DNA of 64,000 nt, from the NCBI RefSeq assembly GCF_001043055.1, contig NZ_JYLF01000005.1, positions 62,001 through 126,000 on the forward strand. Direction: 5' to 3'. Shown here in pieces: positions 1 to 9,276 of the stretch. The notes below the pieces were generated by a model that did not search any database, was not told the origin of the DNA, and saw nothing but the letters and a program-made list of their open reading frames with translations. A program made the position numbers and the translations under genes. The stretch comes from Pseudomonas weihenstephanensis. GTDB lineage: Bacteria; Pseudomonadota; Gammaproteobacteria; Pseudomonadales; Pseudomonadaceae. Position 1 is the stretch's first letter. Each line of letters begins with the position of its first letter.

Positions 1-1082
1 GCTTGTGCATCCGCACCGCGCAAGCGGGCGCGCACGCTGCCCAAATCAAATGCAGGCCAAGTGATACGCGGGCCTAAGGCCCAGGCATTGGCAGCAGCCG
101 AACCGATTTGCGATCCACGTCCGGCGGCAAAGCCGAGGAACCCGCTGAGGCTGACCCGCGGAAACAGATCCGCCTTGGCTACGCCGATACGGGCGGTGGC
201 GGCGGCCAACTTACGTTCAGCGCTCATGATGTCCGGACGACGTTGCAGCAGATCGCCGGGGTTGCCGATGTTCAACGCTTTAGCAATGGCAGGCAGTTTG
301 GCCGGGCTCAGATCCACACTCAGTTGCTCTGGCCGTTGGCCCAGCAACGTTGCGATGCGGTTGCGCTCACGCGCCTGTTCGGCCTGCAATTGCGGCACGC
401 TGGCTTCAACGGCGGCCAGACGTGCATCCGCGCGCATCACGTCCAGCTCATCACCCACCCCAGCATCGCGCAGGCTTTCGGTGATGGCTTTGGATTCCTG
501 CTGGTTTTTCAGGTTGTCCAGGGCAATGCGTTCACGCAATTGAGCGCCGCGCAGTTCGCCATAGGCATCGACCAACTCAGCAATCATCGTCACTTGCAAC
601 TGATACAAATCCGCTGCCGCTGCTTGCTCGTCAGCGTCGCTGGCTTCCAATTGACGCTGGATACGCCCGAACAGATCGATTTCCCACGCCATGTCCAGGC
701 CCAGGTCGTAGCGCTCACTGTTGACGCGCTTCTCGGTCTGCCCTGGAATTTGCCCCTTGCCCAGGTCACTGCTGGCACGGCTGGTGATGGTCGGCATCGC
801 ATCGTTGCTGACGTCATCACGAATGGCCCGTGCTGCACGCAAGCGGGCAAACGCCACGCGCAGTTCACGGTTGCCGGCCAACGACTGAGACACCAATGCA
901 TTCAAGGTTGGATCGTCGAACTGTTGCCACCAGATCCCTTCAAAATGCGCACGGTCAAAGCCTTTAAGGGTCTCGGCGCTGATCTGCGCCGGCTCAGTCT
1001 TCGGTGTTTGGTAATCCGGGCCTACGGCACAGGCGCTCAACGCCAGGACCAACAGGCTTGGAAGGAAGGCTTTCACGCTCAT
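1..1082 (-). CDS. oprN: Outer-membrane efflux lipoprotein, OprN-like (partial, C-terminus beyond window)
   Basis: Outer-membrane channel of a tripartite RND pump (NodT/OprM family). The reading frame is open from an ATG at 1082 to the window edge. The N-terminus is a lipoprotein signal with the lipobox LSAC, so Cys18 should be lipidated, followed by AVGPDYQTP, the usual start of this family. Further in, the segments EIDLFGRIQRQ and QRRPDIMSAER are the conserved helical-barrel motifs of TolC-type proteins. Its ATG overlaps the mexF stop (ATGA), which shows translational coupling in a mexEF-oprN operon. The symbol is assigned by operon position and by the MexE/MexF identity; the C-terminal part cannot be checked here. 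Confidence 0.9.
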   Translation of the reverse strand, partial: MSVKAFLPSLLVLALSACAVGPDYQTPKTEPAQISAETLKGFDRAHFEGIWWQQFDDPTLNALVSQSLAGNRELRVAFARLRAARAIRDDVSNDAMPTITSRASSDLGKGQIPGQTEKRVNSERYDLGLDMAWEIDLFGRIQRQLEASDADEQAAAADLYQLQVTMIAELVDAYGELRGAQLRERIALDNLKNQQESKAITESLRDAGVGDELDVMRADARLAAVEASVPQLQAEQARERNRIATLLGQRPEQLSVDLSPAKLPAIAKALNIGNPGDLLQRRPDIMSAERKLAAATARIGVAKADLFPRVSLSGFLGFAAGRGSQIGSAAANAWALGPRITWPAFDLGSVRARLRGADAQ

Positions 1083-4000
1083 TGCTGCGGCTCCAACTTC
1101 AAGTGCTTGGCGGCTTTGCGCGCTTCACTGCGCTCCACATAACGGCGAATCAAGACATAGAACACTGGCGTCAGCAGCAGGCCGAAGAAGGTCACACCGA
1201 GCATGCCGGAGAACACCGCAACACCCATTGCGTGACGCATTTCAGCACCCGCACCGCTAGAGAGCACCAGAGGCACCACGCCCATAATGAACGCGCACGA
1301 GGTCATCAGGATCGGCCGCAGACGCAGGCGGCAGGCTTCGAGCACCGCCGCCAGCGGGTCGAGGCCTTCTTCCTGTTTGTCCTTGGCGAACTCGACGATC
1401 AAAATCGCGTTCTTGCACGCCAACCCCACCAGTACGATCAAGCCGATCTGAGTGAAGATGTTGTTGTCACCGCCCGAAATAATCACCCCGGTAATCGCCG
1501 ACAGCAGCGTCATCGGCACAATCAGGATGACCGCCAGTGGCAGGCTCCAGCTCTCGTATTGCGCAGCCAGCACCAGGAACGCCAGCAGCACGCAGAGCGG
1601 GAACACAAACAGTGCGGTATTACCCGACAGGATTTGCTGATACGTCAGTTCAGTCCACTCATAGGTCATGCCGTTAGGCAGTTCTTCTTTGAGCAGTTTC
1701 TCCATGGCCGCTTCTGCTTGCCCGGAGCTGTAGCCCGGTGCCGCGCCGCCATTGATTTCGGCAGTGACGAAGCCGTTGTAGTGCATCACGCGGTCGGGGC
1801 CTGCGGTGTCGCTGACCTTGATGAAGGTTGCCAGCGGGATCATTTCGCCTTTGTTGTTGCGCACTTTCAGTTGGCCAATCTGCTCAGGCTCCAGGCGGAA
1901 CTGCTGCTCAGCTTGAACGTTGACCTGATAAGTGCGCCCGAAACGGTTGAAATCGTTGGCATACAGCGAACCCAGATAGATCTGCAATGTGTCAAAGATG
2001 TCGTTGATGGCCACGCCGTGGGTCTTGGCTTTTTCCCGATCAATCGCAGCATCAACTTGTGGCACGTTGACTTGGTAGCTGGTGAACAACCCGGCCAGCT
2101 CTGGCACGTTATGGCTCTTGGCAATCACGTTCTGTACTTCTTTGTACAGTTCGTCATAACCCAGATTGCCGCGGTCTTCGATTTGCAGGCGGAACCCGCC
2201 AATAGTGCCCAGACCTTGTACCGGAGGTGGCGGGAAAATCGCGATGTAAGCGTCCTGAATGTCCGCGAACTGGGCGTTCAAGGAGGCTGCAATGGCGGCA
2301 GCCGACTGGCTTGGGTCCTTGCGCTCATCAAACGGCTTGAGCGGGGTGAACACGATGCCGCTGTTCGGGCTGTTGGTAAAACCGTTAATCGACAGACCAG
2401 GGAAGGCCACCGAGTTGGCAACCCCCGGTTGTTTAAGCGCAATTTCGGACATGCGCTTGATAACGGCTTCAGTACGATCCAGGCTCGCGGCGTCTGGCAA
2501 TTGGGCGAAGGCCACCAGGTATTGCTTGTCTTGCGGTGGTACGAAGCCGGTTGGCGTATGGGCAAAACCGGCCCACGTCAGCACCATCAAGCCTGCGTAC
2601 AGCAACATGGCGATACCGCTGCCACGAATCACACGGCGCACAGTGCCGACATAACCGTTACTGGCCTTGACGAAGAAACGGTTGAACGGGCCGAACAGCC
2701 AGCCACCGAACAGACGATCCAGCACACGGGTAAAACGGTCTTTCGGCGCGTGATGGCCTTTCAGCAATACCGCTGCCAGTGCAGGGGACAACGTCAGCGA
2801 GTTGAAGGCCGAGATGACCGTGGAAATAGCAATGGTCAGGGCGAACTGCTTATAAAACTGCCCGGTCAGACCCGAGATAAAGGCGGCCGGAATAAACACC
2901 GCACACAGCACCAGTGCCGTGGCAATGATCGGGCCGGTCACTTCACGCATCGCCCGCTTGGTGGCATCTACGGGGTTGAGTCCCAGCGCGATATTTCGCT
3001 CGACGTTCTCCACCACCACAATCGCATCGTCGACCACGATCCCAATGGCCAGTACCAGACCGAACAGCGACAGTGCGTTGAGCGAGAAGCCGAACATGTG
3101 CATTACGGCAAACGTACCGATCAACGACACTGGCACGGCCACTAGCGGAATGATCGAGGCGCGCCAGGTTTGCAAAAACAGGATAACGACCAGTACCACC
3201 AGAATCAGGGCTTCAAACAGGGTATGCACCACGGCTTCGATCGAACCACGAACGAAAACGGTCGGGTCATACACGATGTCGAAGTCCATCCCTTGCGGGA
3301 AGTTCTGCTTGAGTTCGGTCATTTTTGCGCGAACGTCATCGGAAATCTGGATCGCATTGGAACCAGGACGCTGGAAGATCGGTATCGCCACTGCCGGTTG
3401 GTTATTCAGCAACGAACGCAAGGCGTACTGACTGGAGCCCAGCTCAACCCGTGCAATGTCCTTCAAACGCGTGATCTGCCCATCGTCACCCGAGCGGATG
3501 ATGATGTTCTCAAACTCTTCTTCAGTGACCAAACGGCCCTGGGTGTTGACCGACAGCTGGAAGCTGGTGGCATTCGGCGCTGGCGGGGTGCCCAGGGCAC
3601 CGGCAGCAACCTGACGATTTTGCTCACGAATGGCCGTGACCACATCGGTAGCGGTCAGGTTGCGTGAAGCGGTTTTGTTCGGATCAAGCCAGACCCGCAA
3701 TGAGTAGTCGCCCATGCCGAACATCTGCACATCGCCGATCCCGTTCAACCGTGCCAACTCATCCTTGATGTTGAGGATGGCGTAGTTAGACAGGTACAGC
3801 ATGTCGTAACGCTGGTCCGGAGAGGTCAAGTGCACAACCATCGTCAGGTCGGGCGAGGCCTTGTCCACGGTAATGCCGATGCGCGTGACTTCCTCAGGCA
3901 GCTTGGGCTGCGTGCGCGTCACACGGTTTTGCACTTGCACCTGAGCGTTGTCCAGGTCAGTGCCCAGCGCAAAGGTGATGGTCAGGGTGATCTTACCGTC

Positions 4001-4258
4001 AGCGGTGGACTGTGAAGACATGTACAACATGTTTTCAACGCCGGTTATCGCTTGTTCCAGCGGCGCGGCAACGGTATCGCCAATCACTTTCGGGTTGGCG
4101 CCGGGGAAGTTGGCACGCACCACCACGGTCGGCGGTACCACTTCCGGGTATTCGCTGATCGGCAATTGGAACAGCGAAATGCCACCCGCAATCAAGATCA
4201 ACAATGAAAGTACGGCCGCGAAAATGGGCCGCTGAATGAAGAACTGGGAAAAATTCAT
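1079..4258 (-). CDS. mexF: RND multidrug efflux transporter MexF
   Basis: Inner-membrane proton-driven exporter of the HAE1 RND family, 1059 aa, the normal length. The protein opens with MNFSQFFIQRPIFAAVLSL and continues with the periplasmic porter domain, then a TM block containing LAIGIVVDDAIVVVENVE, whose paired aspartates are the proton-relay residues of TM4. The sequence follows P. aeruginosa MexF closely as I remember it, more than MexB or MexD. MexF pumps typically export chloramphenicol, fluoroquinolones and quinolone-signal precursors. The gene lies 15 nt after mexE and overlaps oprN by 4 nt, so it is the middle gene of a three-gene operon expected to be activated by MexT. Confidence 0.96.
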   Translation of the reverse strand: MNFSQFFIQRPIFAAVLSLLILIAGGISLFQLPISEYPEVVPPTVVVRANFPGANPKVIGDTVAAPLEQAITGVENMLYMSSQSTADGKITLTITFALGTDLDNAQVQVQNRVTRTQPKLPEEVTRIGITVDKASPDLTMVVHLTSPDQRYDMLYLSNYAILNIKDELARLNGIGDVQMFGMGDYSLRVWLDPNKTASRNLTATDVVTAIREQNRQVAAGALGTPPAPNATSFQLSVNTQGRLVTEEEFENIIIRSGDDGQITRLKDIARVELGSSQYALRSLLNNQPAVAIPIFQRPGSNAIQISDDVRAKMTELKQNFPQGMDFDIVYDPTVFVRGSIEAVVHTLFEALILVVLVVILFLQTWRASIIPLVAVPVSLIGTFAVMHMFGFSLNALSLFGLVLAIGIVVDDAIVVVENVERNIALGLNPVDATKRAMREVTGPIIATALVLCAVFIPAAFISGLTGQFYKQFALTIAISTVISAFNSLTLSPALAAVLLKGHHAPKDRFTRVLDRLFGGWLFGPFNRFFVKASNGYVGTVRRVIRGSGIAMLLYAGLMVLTWAGFAHTPTGFVPPQDKQYLVAFAQLPDAASLDRTEAVIKRMSEIALKQPGVANSVAFPGLSINGFTNSPNSGIVFTPLKPFDERKDPSQSAAAIAASLNAQFADIQDAYIAIFPPPPVQGLGTIGGFRLQIEDRGNLGYDELYKEVQNVIAKSHNVPELAGLFTSYQVNVPQVDAAIDREKAKTHGVAINDIFDTLQIYLGSLYANDFNRFGRTYQVNVQAEQQFRLEPEQIGQLKVRNNKGEMIPLATFIKVSDTAGPDRVMHYNGFVTAEINGGAAPGYSSGQAEAAMEKLLKEELPNGMTYEWTELTYQQILSGNTALFVFPLCVLLAFLVLAAQYESWSLPLAVILIVPMTLLSAITGVIISGGDNNIFTQIGLIVLVGLACKNAILIVEFAKDKQEEGLDPLAAVLEACRLRLRPILMTSCAFIMGVVPLVLSSGAGAEMRHAMGVAVFSGMLGVTFFGLLLTPVFYVLIRRYVERSEARKAAKHLKLEPQQ

Positions 4259-4273
4259 CGAAGTTATCGTCCC

Positions 4274-5518
4274 TTAACCACGAGGAGTCGCGACACTGGC
4301 CAGTTTCGAAGCGCCAGTGGCGGGCTTGATTGGCGGCAGGTTGCTGGCTTCCAGGGCTTGTCGTTGTTGTGCCAGTGCGGCGAGGGTCTGTTCGTTGGCC
4401 ATCGGGATGACTTCAGGTGTCACCGGCGAGCCGGGGCGCACTTTCTGCAAGCCCTTGACGATGATCGTGTCGTCTTTGTTCAGACCGTTACGAACAATGC
4501 GCAGACCCTCGATTTTTGGGCCCAGATCCACCGCGCGGTAGGTCGACTTATTGTCAGCATCCATCACCAGCACGAACTTTTTGCCCAAATCGGTGCCCAC
4601 CGCTTCGTCATTGATCAAGACGGCAGAGTAGGTACCGCTGCCCACCAGTTTCAGCCGTGCATACAGCCCCGGCGTGAAGCTGCCATCAGCGTTATCGAAC
4701 ACCGCGCGGCCGCGAATGGTGCCGGTTTTCGGATTGACCTGGTTGTCGACGAAGTTCATTTGCCCCAGGTGTGGATGACCGCCTTCGTTCGACAGCCCCA
4801 AGTACACCGGCGTGGTCTGGCCGCGCTGGCCTTGACGGGCCAGTTGCGTGTACTTGAGGAAGACGCGCTCGTCGGCATCGAAATAGGCGTAGACCTTGTC
4901 AGTGGACACCACGCTGGTCAGTGGCGAGACGTCGGCCGTCACGATGTTACCGGCAGTGATTTCAGCACGGCTGACGCGGCCGCTGATCGGGGAAGTCACA
5001 CGGGTAAAACTCAAGTTGAGCTTGGCCAGGTCCAGCTCCGCCTGAATCGCGGCAACCCCGGCACGGGCTTGCGCAGAAGCCGTAGTGCGCGACTCGGCCA
5101 ACTCGGCCGAAATGGCATTGCTTTCACGCAAGCGCTCACCGCGCTGTGCTTCGTTCTGACTGCGGGTGGCATTGGCGCGCGCCTGCTGCACTTGAGCTTC
5201 AAGACGACGCACTTGGGCCTGGAACGGGCGCGGATCAATCTGGAACAACAGGTCGCCTTTCTTCACCAAAGCACCTTCGGTGAAAGCAACCTGATCAATC
5301 TGCCCGGACACGCGCGGGCGAATCTCGACAGTTTCGGGGGCCTCAAGGCGCCCGGTGAACTCATCCCATTCATTGACCGGCTGTTCAAGTACTTTGGCCA
5401 CACTGACTTTTGCAGCAGGCGCTGGAGCAGTCGCTTGTGGAGTTTTGCCGCATGCGCTCATCACCACGATGGCCAAGGCCGCGAGCGGGAAGCGCAAATG
5501 TTTAAGTGACTGTTCCAT
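4274..5518 (-). CDS. mexE: RND efflux periplasmic adaptor MexE
   Basis: Membrane-fusion protein that joins MexF to the outer-membrane channel; 414 aa from the ATG at 5518. The frame is open further upstream, but the chosen start gives MEQSLKHLRFPLAALAIVV followed by the lipobox MSAC, the classical MexE N-terminus, whereas the upstream extension has no signal features. The lipoyl half-motifs (RPRVSGQIDQVAFTEGALVKKGD and SPISGRVSRAEITAGNIV) flank a coiled-coil alpha-hairpin of about 80 residues. First gene of the operon. A MexT-box-like site lies about 80 bp upstream, which fits activation by the MexT encoded 11 kb away at 16438-17352. Confidence 0.95.
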   Translation of the reverse strand: MEQSLKHLRFPLAALAIVVMSACGKTPQATAPAPAAKVSVAKVLEQPVNEWDEFTGRLEAPETVEIRPRVSGQIDQVAFTEGALVKKGDLLFQIDPRPFQAQVRRLEAQVQQARANATRSQNEAQRGERLRESNAISAELAESRTTASAQARAGVAAIQAELDLAKLNLSFTRVTSPISGRVSRAEITAGNIVTADVSPLTSVVSTDKVYAYFDADERVFLKYTQLARQGQRGQTTPVYLGLSNEGGHPHLGQMNFVDNQVNPKTGTIRGRAVFDNADGSFTPGLYARLKLVGSGTYSAVLINDEAVGTDLGKKFVLVMDADNKSTYRAVDLGPKIEGLRIVRNGLNKDDTIIVKGLQKVRPGSPVTPEVIPMANEQTLAALAQQRQALEASNLPPIKPATGASKLASVATPRG

Positions 5519-5596
5519 GAGAGGGGAGTCCGCCAATCTATTGAGATGGGGCGGATAATGCTGGCGCGCATGCTGGCGCACGAATCGAACCCAGCG

Positions 5597-5620
5597 AAGG
5601 TCACTATCATCCAGAATGAT
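5597..5620 (-). promoter_or_regulatory. Candidate MexT box upstream of mexE
   Basis: Read on the minus strand this 24-base stretch is ATCA-N5-GATGAT-N4-ACCTT. The MexT consensus as I recall it is ATCA-N5-GTCGAT-N4-ACYAT, so the left and right parts and the spacing agree and the centre matches at four of six positions. It ends about 79 bp before the mexE ATG, a sensible distance for a LysR activator. A second site of the same length lies upstream of mexS. Confidence 0.45.
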
Positions 5621-5944
5621 ATAAACCCTGAGCAAGCGCTCTAGCCTGCGCTTTTTGTTAGGGGGCTATCAATTAATCTTTATCGTTTGCTGCGAACAAT
5701 CAGAACTTGCGCAGAAACATTCAGAAAGGCCCTACAGCATCCCAGAACCTCTTGTCATTAGGGTTTCCCACTCACCGACATAGAGTGGACGTTATGGCTA
5801 ATCACGGTGACATGACCCTCACGGGCAAAACGTCAGGATTAATATCCGCGGCGTATCTCGCCCCCCGTTCGCACACGCTATTCCTGCTCCGTTTAGCTGT
5901 CTGTCCTGCGAGTGCTTACCTGTCAAAAGTGCCCACCATTTTCG

Positions 5945-6176
5945 TTCGACATGACAAACCAACCGGATCGCCCAAAACATCTGAATACGGGAGCGTAACC
6001 AACGTGCCCCCGGATCGTTGTCTTGAGCTCCGCGCCACGCCATATGCACTTCAAACGCCGGGTAGCGGGGATCTTACGCGCACGCACCGCCTAAGGCGGT
6101 CAGCGCATCAGCGGTGCAGTCCGGCACAGTGGCGAGATTGTCGGGGCCCGCCAGCAATGTACTCAAACCATTAAAT
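5945..6176 (-). pseudogene. Decayed 3' fragment of a second mexT
   Basis: About 230 bp aligns base for base with the 3' end of the intact mexT at 16438-16670, at roughly 85 percent identity by eye, including long shared blocks such as GCCAGCAATGTACTCAAACC. In the frame of the intact gene it reads AFEVHMAWRGAQDNDPGARWLRSRIQMF, then a one-base loss shifts it out of the family ending FFGDPDSL. Small indels also break the upstream part. The fragment lies directly upstream of mexE on the same strand, which is where mexT sits in P. aeruginosa. It is therefore a scar of a mexT copy left behind at the edge of the inserted 6.8-16.3 kb block. Confidence 0.85.
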
Positions 6177-6352
6177 TAGCCATGCAGGCGGCGAAGATGA
6201 TCCCGGGGATCAAATTGATTGAATTCACCGGTATGGGCCACGCGCCGTAAATGGAAGACCCAACAGGATGCATCGCCCCCCTGATCAAGCACTTGAGCCT
6301 GAAACCGGGGCTATTTATTAAGTCCTCATTGCCCGCGCAGCAGACCGGCTAG
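6177..6352 (+). pseudogene. C-terminal remnant of an alpha/beta-hydrolase
   Basis: From 6182 the plus frame reads MQAAKMIPGIKLIEFTGMGHAP, a stop (TAA at 6248), then MEDPTGCIAPLIKHLSLKPG and on to a TAG at 6350. The GMGH element followed by a terminal helix of the type APLIKHL is the usual end of small alpha/beta-hydrolases, where the His is the catalytic one. No body of the enzyme precedes it: the sequence joins directly to the mexT remnant at about 6176. I infer a recombination joint between two gene tails. The family call is from the tail only. Confidence 0.5.
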
Positions 6353-6819
6353 TGGCCATGCTCTTTGCCGCGAACCTTGATTTAGACGCTTTTAATGCGT
6401 TATAGCTAAAAAGGAGACCTATTTGGACACAGGAAATAACATACCTTATGGACGGAAGCACACGTATCCATCGCCAATCCGGCTCACGATCCGCACCCCT
6501 GATTGCGAATTGTGGGCCTCACATCAAGCACTGCGCATTCGCAGCTACAGGGTACATTTCCCGACTCCTGATCTTCATGGCCTTACCTTATCTTCGTCCC
6601 TGTTTCTCAGGGAACTGCGCCGACTGGCGCCATTGCTACGTCCCCCCGCCTGACACCGACTGAACGCTGCTGCCTCTCGGCACTTCATCTGACCCTCATT
6701 GCCTGATCTGAACCCGGTGGACGGCTAAATTCCGTGCACGGCGTGCAGCGACGATCCTCTTTCCACGCGCCTGCCAAACATTTCCACTGGCGCGAGCAGT
6801 ACAAGGAGTTACACCCCCA
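6353..6819 (+). other. Unassigned leader region before mtlD
   Basis: No recognisable gene. A Shine-Dalgarno-like AAAAAGGAGA at about 6410-6419 precedes short open frames (TTG at 6423, 76 codons; ATG at 6448, 71 codons), but their translations resemble no family I know and are rich in residues typical of non-coding frames. The last 30 bases hold the mtlD ribosome-binding site (AAGGAG at 6802-6807). The segment most likely holds the mtlD promoter and leader. Confidence 0.3.
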
Positions 6820-8928
6820 ATGATCTATTTCCAGGGCAAACGCATCCTTAGCGCCATCTTCGATATGGACGGCACGATGTTTGACACCGAGCGTTTACGC
6901 TTCAAGACCTTGAAGCAAGCGGCGATGGAGATTTTCGGCAGCCCGCTGAGTGATGAAACCCTGATCGGCTCACTGGGTTTAAGTGCCAAACGCGCTGAAG
7001 CGCTGGCCAAAGCCAATCACGGCGAAGACTTTCCCTACGCCCAAGTCAGGCAACGGGCAGACGAGCTTGAGCTGGCGCATGTGCGCAATCATGGCGTGCC
7101 CATCAAAGACGGCTTGCTCGACGTGCTAGAGCGTCTGCGCCGCTGTGGCCTGACCATGGCCGTGGCCACCTCCAGCCGACGCGCGATTGCCGAGGAGTAT
7201 TTGATCAACGCCAACGTGCTCAAGTACTTCGACATCACGGTGTGTGGTGATGAAGTGGAGCAAGGCAAGCCGCATCCCGAAATCTTCCTCAACGCGGCCA
7301 GCGCGCTGAACTGCCTGCCCGAACACTGCCTGATGCTTGAAGACTCTGAAAACGGGTTGCTGTCAGCGATCCGCGCGAACGGGCAACCCATTCTGATCGA
7401 AGACATAAAGTCCCCGGCGCCAGAAGTCAAAGCGGGTGCGTTGCAGGCCTATACCAGCATGAGCGAATTTTTGGCGGACTTGAGCGACTGCATGCCTCAC
7501 TTGGGTGTGCCTGAATTGACCGAGCCGTTTCCACAGGCCCTCAACCAGTTCAGCGTCGGCATCCACGGTTTCGGAGCGATGGGGGGTGGTTACCTGGCGC
7601 AAATTTTCTCGCACTGGGATGGTTACACCCGGCCTTGCGAAATCATTGCTGCGACCCGCTCGCCGATGCTGCGCGAAACCATCCAGGCGTTCGGTCGCTA
7701 CAGCGTGCGCTACGGCGCCACCTCGTTTGATCAAACCATCGAAAACATGAACATGATCGACATGGATGACGAGCAAGCCGTCATTCGCATGTACGACGTG
7801 GCCGAAATCGTTGGCCTGAGCCTTCCCGAGTCTGCGATCCGCAAGCAAGCGGGCGTGATAGCCCAGGGCTTGATTCGTCGTTTCGAACGCAGAAGCCGGG
7901 TACTCACCCTATTGATTGTCTTGAACAAGGTCGGCGGCGCTGCATTCGTGCGCGAGCAAGTTGAAGCGCATTTACGCCGCCTGGCCTCGCCGCAACTGTG
8001 TCAGCGCATCCTCGACAACACGTATTTTGCAGAAACCGTGGTCAGTCGCATCGTGTCCAAACTGTCCACCGACGCGTTGCTGCGACAGTTACGGATCAAG
8101 TCGAAAATGTTCGAAAACACCTTGAGTGAAGAGAGCCGCACACCGGCCACAGCCTCGAAAAAACGAGTGCCTGACTATGAGCGGCTGATCAGCCGCTTCC
8201 GGCCATATGCCCAATCCAGTCAGGCGCTTAGCCAGTTGCATCTGATCCTGTTCAATAGCGAACCGGACATGCCGCTGTACGCCGAACGCTGCGGCCATTT
8301 GCTTGAGCGTCTGCGCCAGGTCAAGACAGTTGCAGACATTACCCAGACCCAAGTGATCAAGAATTTGCTGTGGAATGGCCCGCATGCCGTGATCGCCTGG
8401 TACGCCAGCCTGCTGGGGCATACCTGGCTGGGGCAGGGGATGGGCGATACACGGGTCAGCGCGCTGGCCCATCGACTTATCCGCGAAGAGGTCGGTCCGG
8501 CATTAATCGCGCAAAACCCGGAAGCGGCTGATGCTGTTGAAGATTTCTCGCAGGTTTTCCTCAAGCGCTGTGCCACCTCCTTCAAAGATCCCTGTGCCCG
8601 CGTAGCACGAGACCCACTGCGCAAGTTGCAACGTCACGAACGCATCTTTCGCAGCATTGATCTGGCCCGCAAACACGGGATACCCACTCCATCCCTTGAG
8701 TTTGGGGCGGCTTTAGCCGTTCATTACGCCCTGCGCAACCCCAATGAGAAGGATCAGGAGTGCCTGTTGATACGTAAGATCTATCGTGAAAAGGGGGAGC
8801 TTTTGTCTGTTCTGAGCTATGTGGGCGACTACAATGGGCGTCCTTATTCAGGGCTGGATCCGGTCACCGACAAGGATTTGCTTGAGTCGATTTCCCGCCG
8901 GTTCATTGAACTCAAAACGCCCAATTAA
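6820..8928 (+). CDS. mtlD: Bifunctional mannitol-1-phosphate dehydrogenase/phosphatase
   Basis: Two enzymes in one chain of 702 aa. Residues 8-220 are a HAD-IA phosphatase with all four motifs: DMDGT (Asp15, Asp17), ATSSR at 116-120, Lys150 in GKPHPE, and LEDS with Asp175. From about 245 a Rossmann motif GIHGFGAMGGG opens a polyol-phosphate dehydrogenase of the mannitol dehydrogenase family. The same fusion is known from Acinetobacter baylyi, where it makes mannitol from fructose-6-phosphate via mannitol-1-phosphate as a compatible solute. Start: ATG at 6820 with AAGGAG 12 nt upstream. No mannitol transporter or PTS gene is nearby, which fits synthesis rather than uptake. The function is inferred from domain order. 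It is the first gene of the block lying between mexT and mexE. Confidence 0.85.
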   Translation: MIYFQGKRILSAIFDMDGTMFDTERLRFKTLKQAAMEIFGSPLSDETLIGSLGLSAKRAEALAKANHGEDFPYAQVRQRADELELAHVRNHGVPIKDGLLDVLERLRRCGLTMAVATSSRRAIAEEYLINANVLKYFDITVCGDEVEQGKPHPEIFLNAASALNCLPEHCLMLEDSENGLLSAIRANGQPILIEDIKSPAPEVKAGALQAYTSMSEFLADLSDCMPHLGVPELTEPFPQALNQFSVGIHGFGAMGGGYLAQIFSHWDGYTRPCEIIAATRSPMLRETIQAFGRYSVRYGATSFDQTIENMNMIDMDDEQAVIRMYDVAEIVGLSLPESAIRKQAGVIAQGLIRRFERRSRVLTLLIVLNKVGGAAFVREQVEAHLRRLASPQLCQRILDNTYFAETVVSRIVSKLSTDALLRQLRIKSKMFENTLSEESRTPATASKKRVPDYERLISRFRPYAQSSQALSQLHLILFNSEPDMPLYAERCGHLLERLRQVKTVADITQTQVIKNLLWNGPHAVIAWYASLLGHTWLGQGMGDTRVSALAHRLIREEVGPALIAQNPEAADAVEDFSQVFLKRCATSFKDPCARVARDPLRKLQRHERIFRSIDLARKHGIPTPSLEFGAALAVHYALRNPNEKDQECLLIRKIYREKGELLSVLSYVGDYNGRPYSGLDPVTDKDLLESISRRFIELKTPN

Positions 8929-9042
8929 AGCCCCGAAAATCGAAAGGGTGATCCTGTAAAAGGGCTCTCTTTCGTATCAGCGATACTGACGTCAGGTGTG
9001 AGATATAACGAGGTGGTTGCGAAAAGTAGCATATAGCCATGA

Positions 9043-9167
9043 TGCGCAAGAAGTTGCGCACTCGAATGTGGATAACCCTGTGCATACATCACCACAGCGC
9101 TCATAAGACGTGAGCTGTAGAGGAGTGCGCAAGAAGTTGCGCAGCACTGCGCAACTTCTTGCGCACT
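9043..9167. repeat. Three copies of a GCGCAAGAAGTTGCGC unit, two forming a perfect 21-bp inverted repeat
   Basis: The unit TGCGCAAGAAGTTGCGCA occurs at 9043-9060 and again inside 9124-9144. Positions 9147-9167 are the exact reverse complement of 9124-9144, separated by two bases. Each unit is itself nearly palindromic (GCGCAA/TTGCGC around GAAG). The long cruciform could be a terminator for mtlD or a REP-like element, though no T-run follows; the separate third copy argues for a repeat family or operator. Confidence 0.75.
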
Positions 9168-9276
9168 TTGTCGATGTTTCTTACGTGGAAATCATCGTTC
9201 CGATTGACTTAAACCTGTTATCTCATTGATTAGCATGGTTTTTATTAGCTTTGGCATGAACCTTGACTGTCTCTAT

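Noticed and set aside
1004..3145. 713-codon plus-strand frame over mexF
   Set aside because: It is antisense to a full-length, family-conserved gene and its translation is His/Gln/Arg-rich without motifs. Such long shadows are common opposite GC-rich genes.
5707..6174. 155-codon plus-strand frame upstream of mexE
   Set aside because: It runs antisense through the mexT remnant, and its translation resembles the shadow frame opposite the intact mexT, so it is not a gene.
9251..9268. Second sigma-54-like match (TGGCAT...TTGA) upstream of hcp
   Set aside because: The -12 element has GA instead of the near-invariant GC, so the better match at 9277-9293 is reported instead.
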